Source: Pseudomonas antarctica (lineage in GTDB: Bacteria > Pseudomonadota > Gammaproteobacteria > Pseudomonadales > Pseudomonadaceae). Taken from it: DNA of 64,000 nucleotides. The notes beneath the pieces were generated by a model that was not told where the DNA came from, did not search any database, and saw only the letters and a program-made list of their open reading frames with translations. Below are positions 18,625 to 27,995 of this stretch, piece after piece (position 1 is the first letter of the stretch; each line of letters begins with the position of its first letter). The stretch lies in the NCBI RefSeq assembly GCF_001647715.1, contig NZ_CP015600.1, forward strand, positions 2,418,001-2,482,000, read 5' to 3'. The position numbers and the translations under genes are program-made.

Positions 18625-18713
18625 TGTGGGAGCTGGCTTGCCTGTGATAGCGGTGGGTCAGCCCAAAATATGTCAGCTGACACTCCGTCATCGCAGGCAA
18701 GCCAGCTCCCACA
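18625..18713. repeat. BIME: pair of inverted REP sequences
   Basis: TGTGGGAGCTGGCTTGCCTG and its inverted partner CAGGCAAGCCAGCTCCCACA flank about 50 bases, between the binding-protein gene and the converging AraC gene. Confidence 0.9.
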
Positions 18714-18735
18714 TTGGATTTTCGTCGTCTAAGAA

Positions 18736-19524
18736 TCAGCGAAAGAATTCACCCGGTGTCGCATCAAACTGCTGGCGAAACGCATTGATAAACGCCGACG
18801 TCGACTCATACCCACACGCCAACGCCACATCCGTGACCCGCTCGCCTTGTTCCAGGGCGGGCAGGGCGCTCAGCAGGCGCAAGCGCTGGCGCCAGGCGCG
18901 AAAGGTCAACCCGGTGTCACTCAGGAACAACCGGCTGAGGGTCTTTTCGCTGACCCCCAGCTTCTGGCTCCACGCCCCCAGCGTCGTTTGCTGCTCCGGG
19001 TGCAGGTTCAGGCTGCGATAAATCTGCCGCAGCCGCGAGTCATGGGGCAACGGCAGCATCAAGTCCACCTGCGGCGCGGCGGCAAGTTGGTCCAACACCA
19101 CTTGAGCCAGGCGCCCGTCCGGCCCATTCTCGGCATATTCCACCGGCAGTTCGCTGAAGCTGCGAATCAACTCGCGCAACAAACTGCTCACCTCCAGCAC
19201 CTGGCAACGCTCAGCCGCCCAAGTGGTGACGCTGCAATCGAGGTACAGGCTGCGCATTTCCGTGTGCGGCGAACTGAACACCCGGTGCGGCATGCCCGCC
19301 GGAATCCACACCGCGCGCTGGGGCGGTGCGACGAAACGGCCGACGCTGGTCTGGATCTCCAGCACCCCGGAAATCGCGTAGGACAATTGCACCCACGGGT
19401 GACTGTGCCGGCGCGTCAGGGCCCGGTTGGGCAGTGATTCAGTACGCCCATACACCGGCCGTGGCAGGCTGGAAAGGCCGGGCACACTGCGTCGAACCGT
19501 CTTGTCATGTCTTTTAGGCGGCAT
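18736..19524 (-). CDS. AraC-family regulator with N-terminal cupin (NimR-like)
   Basis: 262 residues. The N-terminal ligand-sensing cupin (RRHSHPWVQLSYAISGVLEI, then PPQRAVWIPAGMPHRVF) is followed by two helix-turn-helix motifs (LGAWSQKLGVSEKTLSRLFL and VTDVALACGYESTSAFINAF ending in a QQFDATPGEFFR tail). This layout is that of E. coli NimR (YeaM), which controls a divergent efflux gene. Here the divergent gene is an Sbf-type transporter, which is the likely target. Confidence 0.9.
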   Translation of the reverse strand: MPPKRHDKTVRRSVPGLSSLPRPVYGRTESLPNRALTRRHSHPWVQLSYAISGVLEIQTSVGRFVAPPQRAVWIPAGMPHRVFSSPHTEMRSLYLDCSVTTWAAERCQVLEVSSLLRELIRSFSELPVEYAENGPDGRLAQVVLDQLAAAPQVDLMLPLPHDSRLRQIYRSLNLHPEQQTTLGAWSQKLGVSEKTLSRLFLSDTGLTFRAWRQRLRLLSALPALEQGERVTDVALACGYESTSAFINAFRQQFDATPGEFFR

Positions 19525-19609
19525 TTACTGGCTCATTGGCGTTAGTCGGTAACAAGCCGTTACGTTAGAGTCGCGACGATGCTCTTGGCAACCCCTGGAA
19601 GAATTGCTT

Positions 19610-20608
19610 ATGACCCGCCCACGTTTTCTACCTGACAACTTCACCCTGACCCTGATCGGCACAGTGATCCTCGCGTCACTGCTGCCCGCCAGTGGCCAAA
19701 CCGCCGTGGCCTTCGGCTGGGTGACCAACCTGGCCATCGCGCTGCTGTTTTTCCTGCACGGCGCCAAGCTGTCGCGCCAGGCCATCGTCGCCGGTGCCGG
19801 CCACTGGCGCCTGCACCTGCTGGTATTCAGCCTGACCTTCGTGCTGTTCCCGTTGCTGGGCCTGGCGCTCAAGCCGGTGCTGTCGCCGCTGATCGGCAAA
19901 GACCTGTACATGGGCATGCTTTACCTGTGTGCGCTGCCGGCCACCGTGCAATCGGCGATTGCCTTCACCTCCTTGGCGCGCGGCAATATCCCGGCGGCGA
20001 TTTGCAGTGCGGCAGCCTCCAGCCTGTTCGGCATTTTTCTTACGCCGTTGTTGGTGACGCTGTTGCTCAATGTGCACGGTGACGCGGGCTCCACCGTCGA
20101 CGCGATCCTGAAAATCAGCGTGCAGCTGTTGCTGCCCTTCGTCGCCGGGCAGATCGCCCGGCGCTGGATTGGCGAGTGGGTCGGCCGCAATAAATCCTGG
20201 CTGAAGTTCGTCGACCAAGGCTCAATCCTGCTGGTGGTGTACGGAGCGTTCAGCGAAGCGGTCAACGAAGGCATTTGGCACCAGATCCCACTGTGGGAAC
20301 TCGGCGGCCTGGTGGTGGCGTGCTGTGTGTTGCTGGCGTTGGTGCTGGTCGCGTCCACCGTGCTGGGCAAGGCCTTCGGCTTTAACCAGGAAGATCGCAT
20401 CACCATCCTGTTCTGCGGCTCGAAGAAAAGCCTGGCGACGGGTGTGCCGATGGCCCAGGTGCTGTTTGCCGGGGCAACCATGGGCGTGTTGATTCTGCCG
20501 CTGATGTTGTTTCACCAGATCCAGTTGATGGTGTGTGCGGCGCTGGCCCAGCGCTATGCCCGGCGGCCGGAAAGCATTCCTGAGCTGATGGGGCAGGTGG
20601 ATCCGTGA
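19610..20608 (+). CDS. Bile acid:sodium symporter-like transporter (SBF-like)
   Basis: 332-residue integral membrane protein with about ten hydrophobic segments. It is of the SBF-like group (PF13593 type) often called bile acid:sodium symporter family, although bacterial substrates are mostly unknown. Typical stretches are LFFLHGAKLSRQAIVAG, YLCALPATVQSAIAFTSLAR, and the conserved ILFCGSKKSLATGVPMAQVL. The ATG at 19610 has a GGAAGAA ribosome-binding site; a TTG two codons upstream is less likely. It is divergent from the AraC regulator. Confidence 0.88.
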   Translation: MTRPRFLPDNFTLTLIGTVILASLLPASGQTAVAFGWVTNLAIALLFFLHGAKLSRQAIVAGAGHWRLHLLVFSLTFVLFPLLGLALKPVLSPLIGKDLYMGMLYLCALPATVQSAIAFTSLARGNIPAAICSAAASSLFGIFLTPLLVTLLLNVHGDAGSTVDAILKISVQLLLPFVAGQIARRWIGEWVGRNKSWLKFVDQGSILLVVYGAFSEAVNEGIWHQIPLWELGGLVVACCVLLALVLVASTVLGKAFGFNQEDRITILFCGSKKSLATGVPMAQVLFAGATMGVLILPLMLFHQIQLMVCAALAQRYARRPESIPELMGQVDP

Positions 20609-20694
20609 TCTAGATCACACCCTTGACCGAATCACCTCAAGTTAAAGGCCGGCCAGACGACTTACTTATTGAGAGCCCAATAAGGAGAGTCGGC

Positions 20695-21057
20695 ATGAAC
20701 GTTAAAGGTATTTCGGTGTTTACCGGCCTGTTTTGCCTATGGGCGGGTGCCTGTGGTGCCGCGCAGACAGTGGGGCAAGGCACCATTCAGTTCAGAGGCG
20801 CCATCGTCGAGCCGGGGTGTGCGACAAATGCGCGCAGCGGTGCAGTGATGGAACTGACCGGCTGTGCCCAGTCCAATCGCGGCAGCCACCTCGATGTGCG
20901 CAATGTGACGCCGGTGGCCAGCGTCAATACGGCCCATGTGAAGCTGGTGTCGGACAGCGGCAACGGGCGTTATTACGACCAGCGCTATCAACTGGTGGAC
21001 GACGCCGGCAAACCGATTCAGTCGGGCAACTACGTGATTACCATGACGTCGCCATAA
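20695..21057 (+). CDS. Small fimbrial-like secreted protein
   Basis: 120-residue protein with a signal peptide ([16 protein letters not shown]) and a mature start [14 protein letters not shown], the hallmark first strand and first disulfide Cys of type 1 fimbrial subunits; the second Cys is in LTGCAQ. It is shorter than normal pilins (about 160) and ends VITMTSP. No usher or chaperone gene is near, so it is probably an orphan pilin-like protein. The start at 20695 has a good AAGGAG site. Confidence 0.7.
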   Translation: MNVKGISVFTGLFCLWAGACGAAQTVGQGTIQFRGAIVEPGCATNARSGAVMELTGCAQSNRGSHLDVRNVTPVASVNTAHVKLVSDSGNGRYYDQRYQLVDDAGKPIQSGNYVITMTSP

Positions 21058-21169
21058 GCTCCACGGCGACGATCCGCGCCAACAAAGGGCCGAGAAACCT
21101 ATAGAATGCTCGGCGGCGGCGCTTGTTCTGCGTGGCCGTTTGATCACCGCCAGAGTACCTCGCCCGTCA

Positions 21170-22354
21170 ATGAGCCTTTCAGCCGCAACGCCCCAAGCCA
21201 ATTGGCAACCGGTCATCGCCCTCGCGTTGGCCGCCTTTGTGTTCAATACCACCGAATTCGTGCCCGTTGGCTTGCTCAGCGCCATCGGCGCCAGCTTCGA
21301 CATGCCCATCGCCAGCGTCGGCCTGATGCTCACCATCTATGCCTGGATCGTGTCGCTGACCTCGCTGCCGGTGATGCTGCTGACGCGCAACGTTGAGCGG
21401 CGCAAGCTGCTGATCGTGCTGTTCGGCCTGTTTATCGCCAGCCACATTCTCTCCAGTGTCGCCACCAGTTTTGGCTTACTGATGGTCAGCCGCATCGGCA
21501 TTGCCTTGTCCCATGCGTTGTTCTGGTCGATCACCGCGTCGCTGGCGGTGCGGCTGGCGCCACAAGGCAAACAGGTGCAAGCCCTTGGCCTGCTGGCCAC
21601 CGGCACGTCGTTGGCGATGGTCCTGGGTATTCCGCTGGGTCGCCTGCTTGGTGAAGCCATGGGTTGGCGCACCACGTTCCTGGTGATTGCCGCGTTCGCC
21701 GCCGCCCTGGTGTTCTGGCTGGCGCGCACCTTGCCGCCGCTGCCAAGCCAGAACTCCGGCTCGCTGCGCAGCCTGCCGTTGTTGTTCAAACGCCCTGCAC
21801 TGGTGGCGCTCTATGTGCTCACCGCCATGACCGTCACCGCGCAATTCACCGCCTACAGCTACATCGAACCCTTCGTCGAAGGCGTCGCCGGCATGAGCGG
21901 CAACGCGGTGACCCTGATCCTGCTGGTATTCGGCGGTGCGGGCATCATCGGCTCGCTGTTGTTCAGCCTGGTGCACCGCTTCAACCCGCACCTGTTCGTG
22001 GTCAGCGCAGTGTTCCTGCTCGCCGCGTGCCTGGCGCTGATGCTGCCATTGAGCGGCGCCGAGTCGTACCTCGTCGGCCTGAGCATAGTCTGGGGCATGG
22101 CGATCATGGGTTTCGGCCTGGCCATGCAGTCCAAGGTGCTGGTGCTGGCACCGGACGCCACCGACGTGGCCATGGCCATGTTTTCCGGCATCTACAACAT
22201 CGGCATCGGCGGCGGCGCGCTGATGGGCAGTTGGGTTGGCAGCCACTTCGGCTTCGCCTGGATCGGCGCGGCAGGCGGGTTGTTGGCGGCACTGGCGTTA
22301 ATTGGGTATTGCCTGGCGATTCATCGGTTCGGGCAGGGTGTGGTGCGTCACTGA
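21170..22354 (+). CDS. sotB: MFS sugar/arabinose efflux transporter SotB-like
   Basis: 394-residue major-facilitator exporter with twelve hydrophobic segments. The sequence closely follows E. coli Sot[68 protein letters not shown] and [20 protein letters not shown]. SotB removes arabinose, IPTG and related sugars. The ATG at 21170 gives the standard N-terminus; an upstream in-frame start at 21140 is not needed. It is followed 14 bases later by the LprI-like gene, which may be cotranscribed. Confidence 0.9.
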   Translation: MSLSAATPQANWQPVIALALAAFVFNTTEFVPVGLLSAIGASFDMPIASVGLMLTIYAWIVSLTSLPVMLLTRNVERRKLLIVLFGLFIASHILSSVATSFGLLMVSRIGIALSHALFWSITASLAVRLAPQGKQVQALGLLATGTSLAMVLGIPLGRLLGEAMGWRTTFLVIAAFAAALVFWLARTLPPLPSQNSGSLRSLPLLFKRPALVALYVLTAMTVTAQFTAYSYIEPFVEGVAGMSGNAVTLILLVFGGAGIIGSLLFSLVHRFNPHLFVVSAVFLLAACLALMLPLSGAESYLVGLSIVWGMAIMGFGLAMQSKVLVLAPDATDVAMAMFSGIYNIGIGGGALMGSWVGSHFGFAWIGAAGGLLAALALIGYCLAIHRFGQGVVRH

Positions 22355-22368
22355 GGAGCAAACGTCTG

Positions 22369-22725
22369 ATGATCAAAACCCTTGCTGTTGCAGTTCTTAC
22401 GGGTGTTTGCGGGCTGCTGCTCAGCCCTGTAGCGTCGGCCGCCAGTTTCGACTGTGCCAAGGCCAGGGCGCCAGACGAAATCGCTGTCTGCAAGCACGTC
22501 GGCCTGAATGACCAGGACGTGACAATGGCGTTGCTCTACGACTTGAACAAACACTTCATGGCCATGGGCGCGCGGGGCTCGTTAATGGACGGGCAAGGCG
22601 CGTGGCTCAAGCAGCGTCGTGCGTGCGGCGCGCAGGTGAGTTGCTTGAGTGATGCCTATACGCAGCGGATCGGGATGTTGCGCCGGTTTATTGATGAGCA
22701 GGTGATGACGAAAGGGCCGTTCTGA
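22369..22725 (+). CDS. LprI-like (DUF1311) secreted protein
   Basis: 118 residues with a signal peptide (MIKTLAVAVLTGVCGLLLSP then VASA-A). The mature part has the four-Cys pattern of the DUF1311/lysozyme-inhibitor LprI family (FDCAKARAPDEIAVCK, RRACGAQVSCLSDAYTQRIG) and a GAWLKQR motif. Family members are periplasmic and some inhibit lysozyme; that activity is not shown here. GAGGAGC precedes the ATG by about nine bases. Confidence 0.85.
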   Translation: MIKTLAVAVLTGVCGLLLSPVASAASFDCAKARAPDEIAVCKHVGLNDQDVTMALLYDLNKHFMAMGARGSLMDGQGAWLKQRRACGAQVSCLSDAYTQRIGMLRRFIDEQVMTKGPF

Positions 22726-22788
22726 GACCCTGTTCGTCATTCTACTTCCGGCTTTTGATAAACAGCCTGTGATTCATAGGCAGGATTA

Positions 22789-23712
22789 TCACAAGGCAGC
22801 CAGCACGGCCTCGAGTTTCTCCTGATCCCGCGCAAACTGCCGAATCCCTTCCGCCAGCTTCTCAGTCGCCATCGCATCTTCATTCGACGCCCAGCGGAAC
22901 TGCGCTTCGGTCAACTGCTGACGCGCTTCGCCCTCGGCGCCCGGCACCAATTTGCGCACCAGCGGGTCGGTATCCTCAGCAAGTTTTTGCAGCAAGTCCG
23001 GGCTGATGGTCAGACGATCGCAACCGGCCAGCTGTTCGATCTGGCTGAGGGTGCGGAAGCTGGCGCCCATGACCACCGTGTTGATCTGGTTGGCTTTGTA
23101 GTAGTTATAAATGCGCGTCACGGACTGCACGCCCGGGTCTTCGGCGCCGGTATAGTCCAGGCCGGTATTTTTGCGGTACCAGTCGTAGATGCGGCCCACG
23201 AAGGGCGAGATCAGAAACACGCCCGCATCGGCGCAGGCCACGGCCTGGGCGAACGAGAACAGCAGCGTGAGGTTGGTCTGGATGCCGGCTTTTTCCAGGC
23301 GCTCGGCGGTGCGGATGCCTTCCCAGGTGGAGGCCAGTTTGATCAGCACGCGGTCGCGGCCGATGCCGGCCTGGTCGTACAGCGCGATCAATTGGTTGGC
23401 CTTGGCCCATAGCGCGTCTTCGTCAAAGGACAAGCGCGCGTCGACTTCGGTGGAGATGCGTCCCGGGATCACTTTGAGAATGCCCGCGCCCACTGACACC
23501 GCAAAGTGGTCACACGCCAGGCCCACATCCCCTTTGGACAGGTTCACCGCGTTGCGCAGCAGCTCGGCGTATTCCGGGATGGCGGCGGCCTTGAGCAGCA
23601 GCGACGGGTTGGTGGTGGCATCGACCGGACGCAGGCGGCTGATGGCTTCCAGGTCGCCGGTGTCACAGACCACGGTGGTGAATTGCTTGAGTTGTTCGAG
23701 TTTGGACGTCAT
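22789..23712 (-). CDS. tal: Transaldolase
   Basis: Cytosolic pentose-phosphate enzyme transferring a dihydroxyacetone unit from sedoheptulose 7-phosphate to glyceraldehyde 3-phosphate. It has 307 residues, the class I TalB length. The family start ([20 protein letters not shown]) with the [14 protein letters not shown] motif, the Schiff-base lysine in [11 protein letters not shown] and [11 protein letters not shown] are all present. It converges on the LprI-like gene. Confidence 0.97.
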   Translation of the reverse strand: MTSKLEQLKQFTTVVCDTGDLEAISRLRPVDATTNPSLLLKAAAIPEYAELLRNAVNLSKGDVGLACDHFAVSVGAGILKVIPGRISTEVDARLSFDEDALWAKANQLIALYDQAGIGRDRVLIKLASTWEGIRTAERLEKAGIQTNLTLLFSFAQAVACADAGVFLISPFVGRIYDWYRKNTGLDYTGAEDPGVQSVTRIYNYYKANQINTVVMGASFRTLSQIEQLAGCDRLTISPDLLQKLAEDTDPLVRKLVPGAEGEARQQLTEAQFRWASNEDAMATEKLAEGIRQFARDQEKLEAVLAAL

Positions 23713-23791
23713 GGGCGGCGGTCTCCAGAGGCGGCAGGGGACACCCGTTGTACCATTTCCCGAGCCGCTTGTTTACCCGCTCGCCAACCCG

Positions 23792-24022
23792 TCAAGCCTC
23801 AGGAAAGCCGGTTTTCTGCGGCCAACGGTTCTGGAACAGCTGCACGTCTACCTGATGGAGCAAGCCGTTGCGAGTAAACGGCGCTGTCGCGAGCCACTTC
23901 TGCACGTGGGCTTGATCATCAAAGTCCACCACCATCAGCGAACTCACCGGTTCGCCCTCGGCGCCCAGTAACGGCCCGGCAAACGCATTGGCCAAATGAA
24001 ACCTTTCCCCTTCTTTGACCGT
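23792..24022 (-). pseudogene. 5'-truncated YciI-family remnant
   Basis: The frame reads VKEGERFHLANAFAGPLLG then a beta strand (SSLMVVDFDDQAHVQKWL) and ends KTGFPEA, matching the C-terminal two thirds of a YciI-like ferredoxin-fold protein (about 95-100 residues when complete). The first 25-30 residues, including the start and first strand, are missing and the frame is closed by TGA at 24023-24025. A TTG inside the remnant could in principle start a 67-residue product, but no ribosome-binding site is seen. It is probably a decayed gene. Confidence 0.55.
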
Positions 24023-24048
24023 TCACGCCCACCGGCGGCCTACCCATT

Positions 24049-24279
24049 TTATACACGGACTTGATAGCGAGGCATGTCTGTACGAGACAAGGTTTGGGTA
24101 TCAATGTAACCCCTCGAGTCAGCTAACGTCGGTTGGCTCACGGTCCTGCTTCCATCTGGTTTTAGAACGCGATAGGCGTTGGCCTGACCGACCAGGTTGC
24201 CATAGCTGTCGTAGTGACCGCCGGATGGCCCTGCCTCAATTCGATAACCTTTGTAGTCTTCGACGAATGCCATGGCCAT
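24049..24279 (-). CDS. Small hypothetical protein, 76 residues
   Basis: The frame MAMAFVEDYKGYRIEAGPSG continues with SYGNLVGQANAYRVLKPDG and ends MPRYQVRV. It looks like a small beta-rich protein. AAGGA lies five bases before the ATG at 24279, which decides the start. No family is recognised. It sits alone between the YciI remnant and the SsuA-like gene. Confidence 0.6.
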   Translation of the reverse strand: MAMAFVEDYKGYRIEAGPSGGHYDSYGNLVGQANAYRVLKPDGSRTVSQPTLADSRGYIDTQTLSRTDMPRYQVRV

Positions 24280-24421
24280 GTTCCTTGCAGGGTGGGTTGA
24301 CCACTTCAGACTAAGAAGCATCGCAGGGAGCGTCTACTGTGATAACTAACAGGCTCTCAGAACAAACGGCGATAGGTTTTATATCAAGGCACGCTTGACG
24401 AATGAGGCGCGACGCTTGGCC

Positions 24422-25366
24422 TCACGGCGTCCACGTCTGCACCGCCTGCGCATCCACCGCCTGGGGTAACAGCCCCGCCTTGAAGAACGCATCGGCAATC
24501 TTCTGCTGTTCACCCAACTGGTCCACCGTCACCGGCTGCACCTCATAGCTGCGGTGCGCATTGGCGGCTTCGACCGTGGCCACATCCAGATTGCCCCACA
24601 GCGGGCCCAGCACTTTCGCCGCGTCCTGCGGGTTGGTTTTTACCCATTTACCCGCGTTTTCCAACTGCTCATACACCAACTTCAACACCTCGGGGTGCGC
24701 CTTGGCGTAAGGCGTGCCGGTCAGGTAATAGCGCTTGTAACTGGCCAGCCCGGCGCCATCGGCCAGGGTGCGCGTCGGTAGCTGGCGTTGCACGCTGGTG
24801 AGGAAGGGTTCCCAGGTGACCCAGGCGTCGACCTTGTTGTTCTCGAACGCTGCGCGACCATCGGCCGGTGACAGATAGGCCGGCTCGATATCCGAGAAGG
24901 CCAGGCCCGCCTTGGCCAGCGCGGCGATCAATAAGTAGTGGGTGCCGGCCGCTTTGGTTACCGCGATTTTCTTGCCTTTCAGATCCGCCAACTGCTGGAT
25001 CGGCGAGTCCTTGCGCACCACGATGGCCTGGGCTGACGGCGAGGGCGCTTCCTGGGCGAAGTAGGTGAGCTTGGCCTGGGCCGCCTGCGCGAAGATCGGC
25101 ACGGTGTCAGCCACGTCAGCGCTGATATCGACGTTGCCCACATTCAGTGCTTCGAGCAACGGCAGGCCGCTGGGAAACTCGTGCCAGCTCACGTCGATAT
25201 TGTCGGCCTTGAGGACTTTTTCCAGGGTGCCCTGGGTTTTCAGCAGGGTGATCAGGGTCGAAGACTTCTGGTAACCGATGCGCACGGTTTCCTGAGCCTC
25301 GGCGCTCACGGCGACGGAAAAGGCCAGCAGCCCGATAACAATGGCGAGGGGACGACGGATAGACAT
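24422..25366 (-). CDS. Sulfonate-type ABC substrate-binding protein (SsuA-like)
   Basis: 314-residue periplasmic protein with signal peptide (LAIVIGLLAFSVAVSAEA-Q). The start of the mature fold (VRIGYQKSSTLITLLKTQG) and motifs LNVGNVDISADVADTVPIF, DLKGKKIAVTKAAGTHYLL and NNKVDAWVTWEPFL are those of aliphatic sulfonate binders. It lies divergent from an NtaA-type monooxygenase gene across an AT-rich 207-base region. The ATPase and permease encoded at 27982-29753 could serve it, although they have their own binding protein. Confidence 0.88.
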   Translation of the reverse strand: MSIRRPLAIVIGLLAFSVAVSAEAQETVRIGYQKSSTLITLLKTQGTLEKVLKADNIDVSWHEFPSGLPLLEALNVGNVDISADVADTVPIFAQAAQAKLTYFAQEAPSPSAQAIVVRKDSPIQQLADLKGKKIAVTKAAGTHYLLIAALAKAGLAFSDIEPAYLSPADGRAAFENNKVDAWVTWEPFLTSVQRQLPTRTLADGAGLASYKRYYLTGTPYAKAHPEVLKLVYEQLENAGKWVKTNPQDAAKVLGPLWGNLDVATVEAANAHRSYEVQPVTVDQLGEQQKIADAFFKAGLLPQAVDAQAVQTWTP

Positions 25367-25573
25367 GGCGCGCTCGATTTTCAGCGAAATATCTTCAAGC
25401 TTAAAGTTCTAAAAAGCATTCGATAAATACTCTTTCGATCTGAGCTTAGGGGGCTTTTTCAAGGTTTCGATGAATCGGGCATAACCATAGAATTATATCG
25501 TTCTTTCATAATAGGTGATTATTAATATAAGTTTTGGGCCTGAATATTTTACGTCTCGCTGCTAAGGCTCCTC

Positions 25574-26905
25574 ATGACAAAACGCCGCCAAATCCACTTA
25601 TCGGCCTTCCTGTTGAGCGGTCCCGTGGTGCACAGCCACGCCGTGTGGCGCCACCCCGAAACCGTCGGCAATTACCTCGACCCGCAATACTATTCACGCA
25701 TCGCCAAAGTGGTAGAAGAAGGCCTGTTCGACTTCCTGTTTTTCGCTGATCGCCTGGCCGTGGGCGACCAGATGGGCGGCTCGCGCGAATTCGCCTTGCG
25801 CTACGGCGCCCAGGACGCTACGCGCCTCGACCCATTGCCGATCCTCTCCTACCTGGTAGGCCAGACCACCAAACTGGGCCTGGGCGCGACCCGCTCCACG
25901 ACCTATTACGAACCCGCGCATATCGCCCGCGAATTCGCCACGCTCGACCACCTGTCCAAGGGTCGCGCGGCGTGGAATATCGTGACCTCGATGAACGACA
26001 GTGAAGGGCGCCTGTTCGGCAAGGACAAGCACCTGGAGCACGACCTGCGCTATGACCGCGCCGATGAATTTGTCGAGGTCGCGCTGAAACTCTGGAACAG
26101 CTGGGGCAAGGGCGCGCTCAAGCTGGACCGCGAAAGTGGCGTGCTCGCTGACCCTGCGCTGATCCAGTCGGTGCAGCATCAAGGCGATTGGTTCAAGGTG
26201 GAAGGCCCGCTGAATATTCCACGCACGCCCCAGGGTCGACCGGTGCTGATCCAGGCGGGTTCTTCCGGGCGCGGTCGGCGGTTTGGCGCGCGCTGGGCCG
26301 AGGCGATTTTCACCATTCACCCGCACCTGGCGGCCATGCGTGCCTTCCGCGATGACGTGCGCGCCCACGTGGTGCAACAAGGCCGCGACGCCGACAGTTG
26401 CAAAGTGCTGACGGCGGTGATGCCGTTTATTGGCGGCAGCGAAGCCGAAGCCCGGGCCAAACGCGACAAGCACAACGCCCTGGCGCGGCCTGAGTTGGGC
26501 CTGGTGACACTGGCTTCGCAGCTGAATGTGGACCTGTCGCCATTCCCGCTGAACGCCACGCTGGCCGAAGTGGCCCGGTCGCCATTGATCCCTGCGGCGG
26601 CCGCCGAAAAGCTGCTGATGCAGGGGCCCGAAATCACCCTGGAACAACTCGGCCGCATCTTTGCCAGCAGTGTGCGCGTGCCGCAACTGGTGGGCACCGG
26701 GGCGCAGATCGCCGACCAATTGGCCGAGCTGTTCGAGCAGGGAGGCTGCGACGGGTTTGTGATTTCACCGGGTTACTTGCCGGGCTCGTTCAGCGAGTTT
26801 GTCGAGAGTGTGATTCCGCATTTGCAGCGCAAGGGGGTGTTCCGCACGGCGTACGAAGGCTCGACGCTGCGCGAGCATCTGGGGCTGGCCGATCTCAACA
26901 ACTGA
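25574..26905 (+). CDS. NtaA/SnaA/DszA-family FMN monooxygenase
   Basis: 443-residue flavin-dependent monooxygenase of the luciferase-like superfamily, using FMNH2 from a separate reductase and O2 to cleave C-S or C-N bonds. Family segments: FLLSGPVVHSHAVWRHPET, LDHLSKGRAAWNIVTSMND, RTPQGRPVLIQAGSSGRGR (flavin phosphate region) and GCDGFVISPGYLPGSF. It starts a run of four plus-strand genes with an ABC importer, implying the importer brings in its substrate. The compound itself is unknown; sulfones, sulfides and aminopolycarboxylates are family substrates. Confidence 0.9.
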   Translation: MTKRRQIHLSAFLLSGPVVHSHAVWRHPETVGNYLDPQYYSRIAKVVEEGLFDFLFFADRLAVGDQMGGSREFALRYGAQDATRLDPLPILSYLVGQTTKLGLGATRSTTYYEPAHIAREFATLDHLSKGRAAWNIVTSMNDSEGRLFGKDKHLEHDLRYDRADEFVEVALKLWNSWGKGALKLDRESGVLADPALIQSVQHQGDWFKVEGPLNIPRTPQGRPVLIQAGSSGRGRRFGARWAEAIFTIHPHLAAMRAFRDDVRAHVVQQGRDADSCKVLTAVMPFIGGSEAEARAKRDKHNALARPELGLVTLASQLNVDLSPFPLNATLAEVARSPLIPAAAAEKLLMQGPEITLEQLGRIFASSVRVPQLVGTGAQIADQLAELFEQGGCDGFVISPGYLPGSFSEFVESVIPHLQRKGVFRTAYEGSTLREHLGLADLNN

Positions 26906-26927
26906 ATTTTTTAAAGGGATATTTCGC

Positions 26928-27995
26928 ATGGCTGCTTTTGATCACTTAACCCGCCGCCGGCTCCTGGGCCTTGCCGGCATCACCCTGGCCAGTCCCTTGC
27001 TGCTGTCGCTGCCACGCCTGGGCTTGGCAGCCGACGAACATGCGGGGCACAACACCCCACAGGAGCCCGCCGGTACTGGCGACTTTATCCGTCTTGACGC
27101 GCCGCGCTCACTCAAGCTGGCGGTCAACCTCAATGCCGTATGCCTGGCCCCGGTGGTGATTGCCCACGGCCAGGGTTTTTTCAAGAAGCACAACCTCGAC
27201 GTTGAACTCGTCAACTTCGGCAACTCCACCGAAGTGCTGCTCGAAGCCATCGCCACCGGCAAGGCCGATGCGGGCGTGGGCATGGCACTGCGTTGGCTTA
27301 AGGCTCTGGAGCAGGGCTTTGATGTGAAACTCACCGCCGGCACCCACGGCGGTTGCCTGCGGCTGCTCAGTGCGGTGAACGGCGGCGTGACCAAGCTGGA
27401 AGACCTCAAGGGCAAGGCCATCGGCGTGACCGACATGGCCAGCCCGGATCGTAATTTCTTCTCGATCCTGCTGAAAAAACACGGTGTCGACCCGGTGCGC
27501 GATGTCGAGTGGCGCCTGTACCCGGCTGACCTGTTGGGCACGGCCCTGGAGCGCGGGGAAGTGCAGGCGGTCAGCGGCAGTGACCCATTCATGTACCGCC
27601 TGATCAAGTCCGGTGTGGCGCGTGAATTGTCCACCAACCTGGTGGAGGAATACGCCAACCTCAGCTGCTGCGTGGTGGGCGTCACCGGCAAGTTGGTGCG
27701 CGAAGACAAGCGCGTGGTCGCGGCGCTGACCCAGGCCATTCTGGAAGCCCATGACTATTCCGTGCAGCACCCGGAAGAAGTCGCCAAGGGCTTCCAGGCC
27801 TATGCGCTGAACACTTCCACCGAAGAAGTGCAGGCGATTCTGCATGACCATACCCACGGCCACCATGCGGTTGGCGCGGCGCTGACCCAGGAAATCACCA
27901 CTTACGTCACCGACCTGAAAACCGTGGAAGTGATCAGCAAAAGCACCGACCCGGTGGAGTTCGCCAAGGAGATCACCGCTGATGTCTTCAGTTGA
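26928..27995 (+). CDS. ABC substrate-binding protein with twin-arginine-like signal (NrtA/SsuA class)
   Basis: 355 residues. The N-terminus has RRRLLGLAGITLASPLLLSL, a Tat-type signal, so it may be folded before export. A His-rich patch (DEHAGHNTPQ) follows the signal. The binding fold contains SLKLAVNLNAVCLAPVVIAH, EAIATGKADAGVGMALRWL and DLKGKAIGVTDMASP. The 3' end overlaps the permease start by 14 bases. It is encoded 22 bases after the monooxygenase with an AAAGGGA site, so it is in the same operon. Confidence 0.88.
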   Translation: MAAFDHLTRRRLLGLAGITLASPLLLSLPRLGLAADEHAGHNTPQEPAGTGDFIRLDAPRSLKLAVNLNAVCLAPVVIAHGQGFFKKHNLDVELVNFGNSTEVLLEAIATGKADAGVGMALRWLKALEQGFDVKLTAGTHGGCLRLLSAVNGGVTKLEDLKGKAIGVTDMASPDRNFFSILLKKHGVDPVRDVEWRLYPADLLGTALERGEVQAVSGSDPFMYRLIKSGVARELSTNLVEEYANLSCCVVGVTGKLVREDKRVVAALTQAILEAHDYSVQHPEEVAKGFQAYALNTSTEEVQAILHDHTHGHHAVGAALTQEITTYVTDLKTVEVISKSTDPVEFAKEITADVFS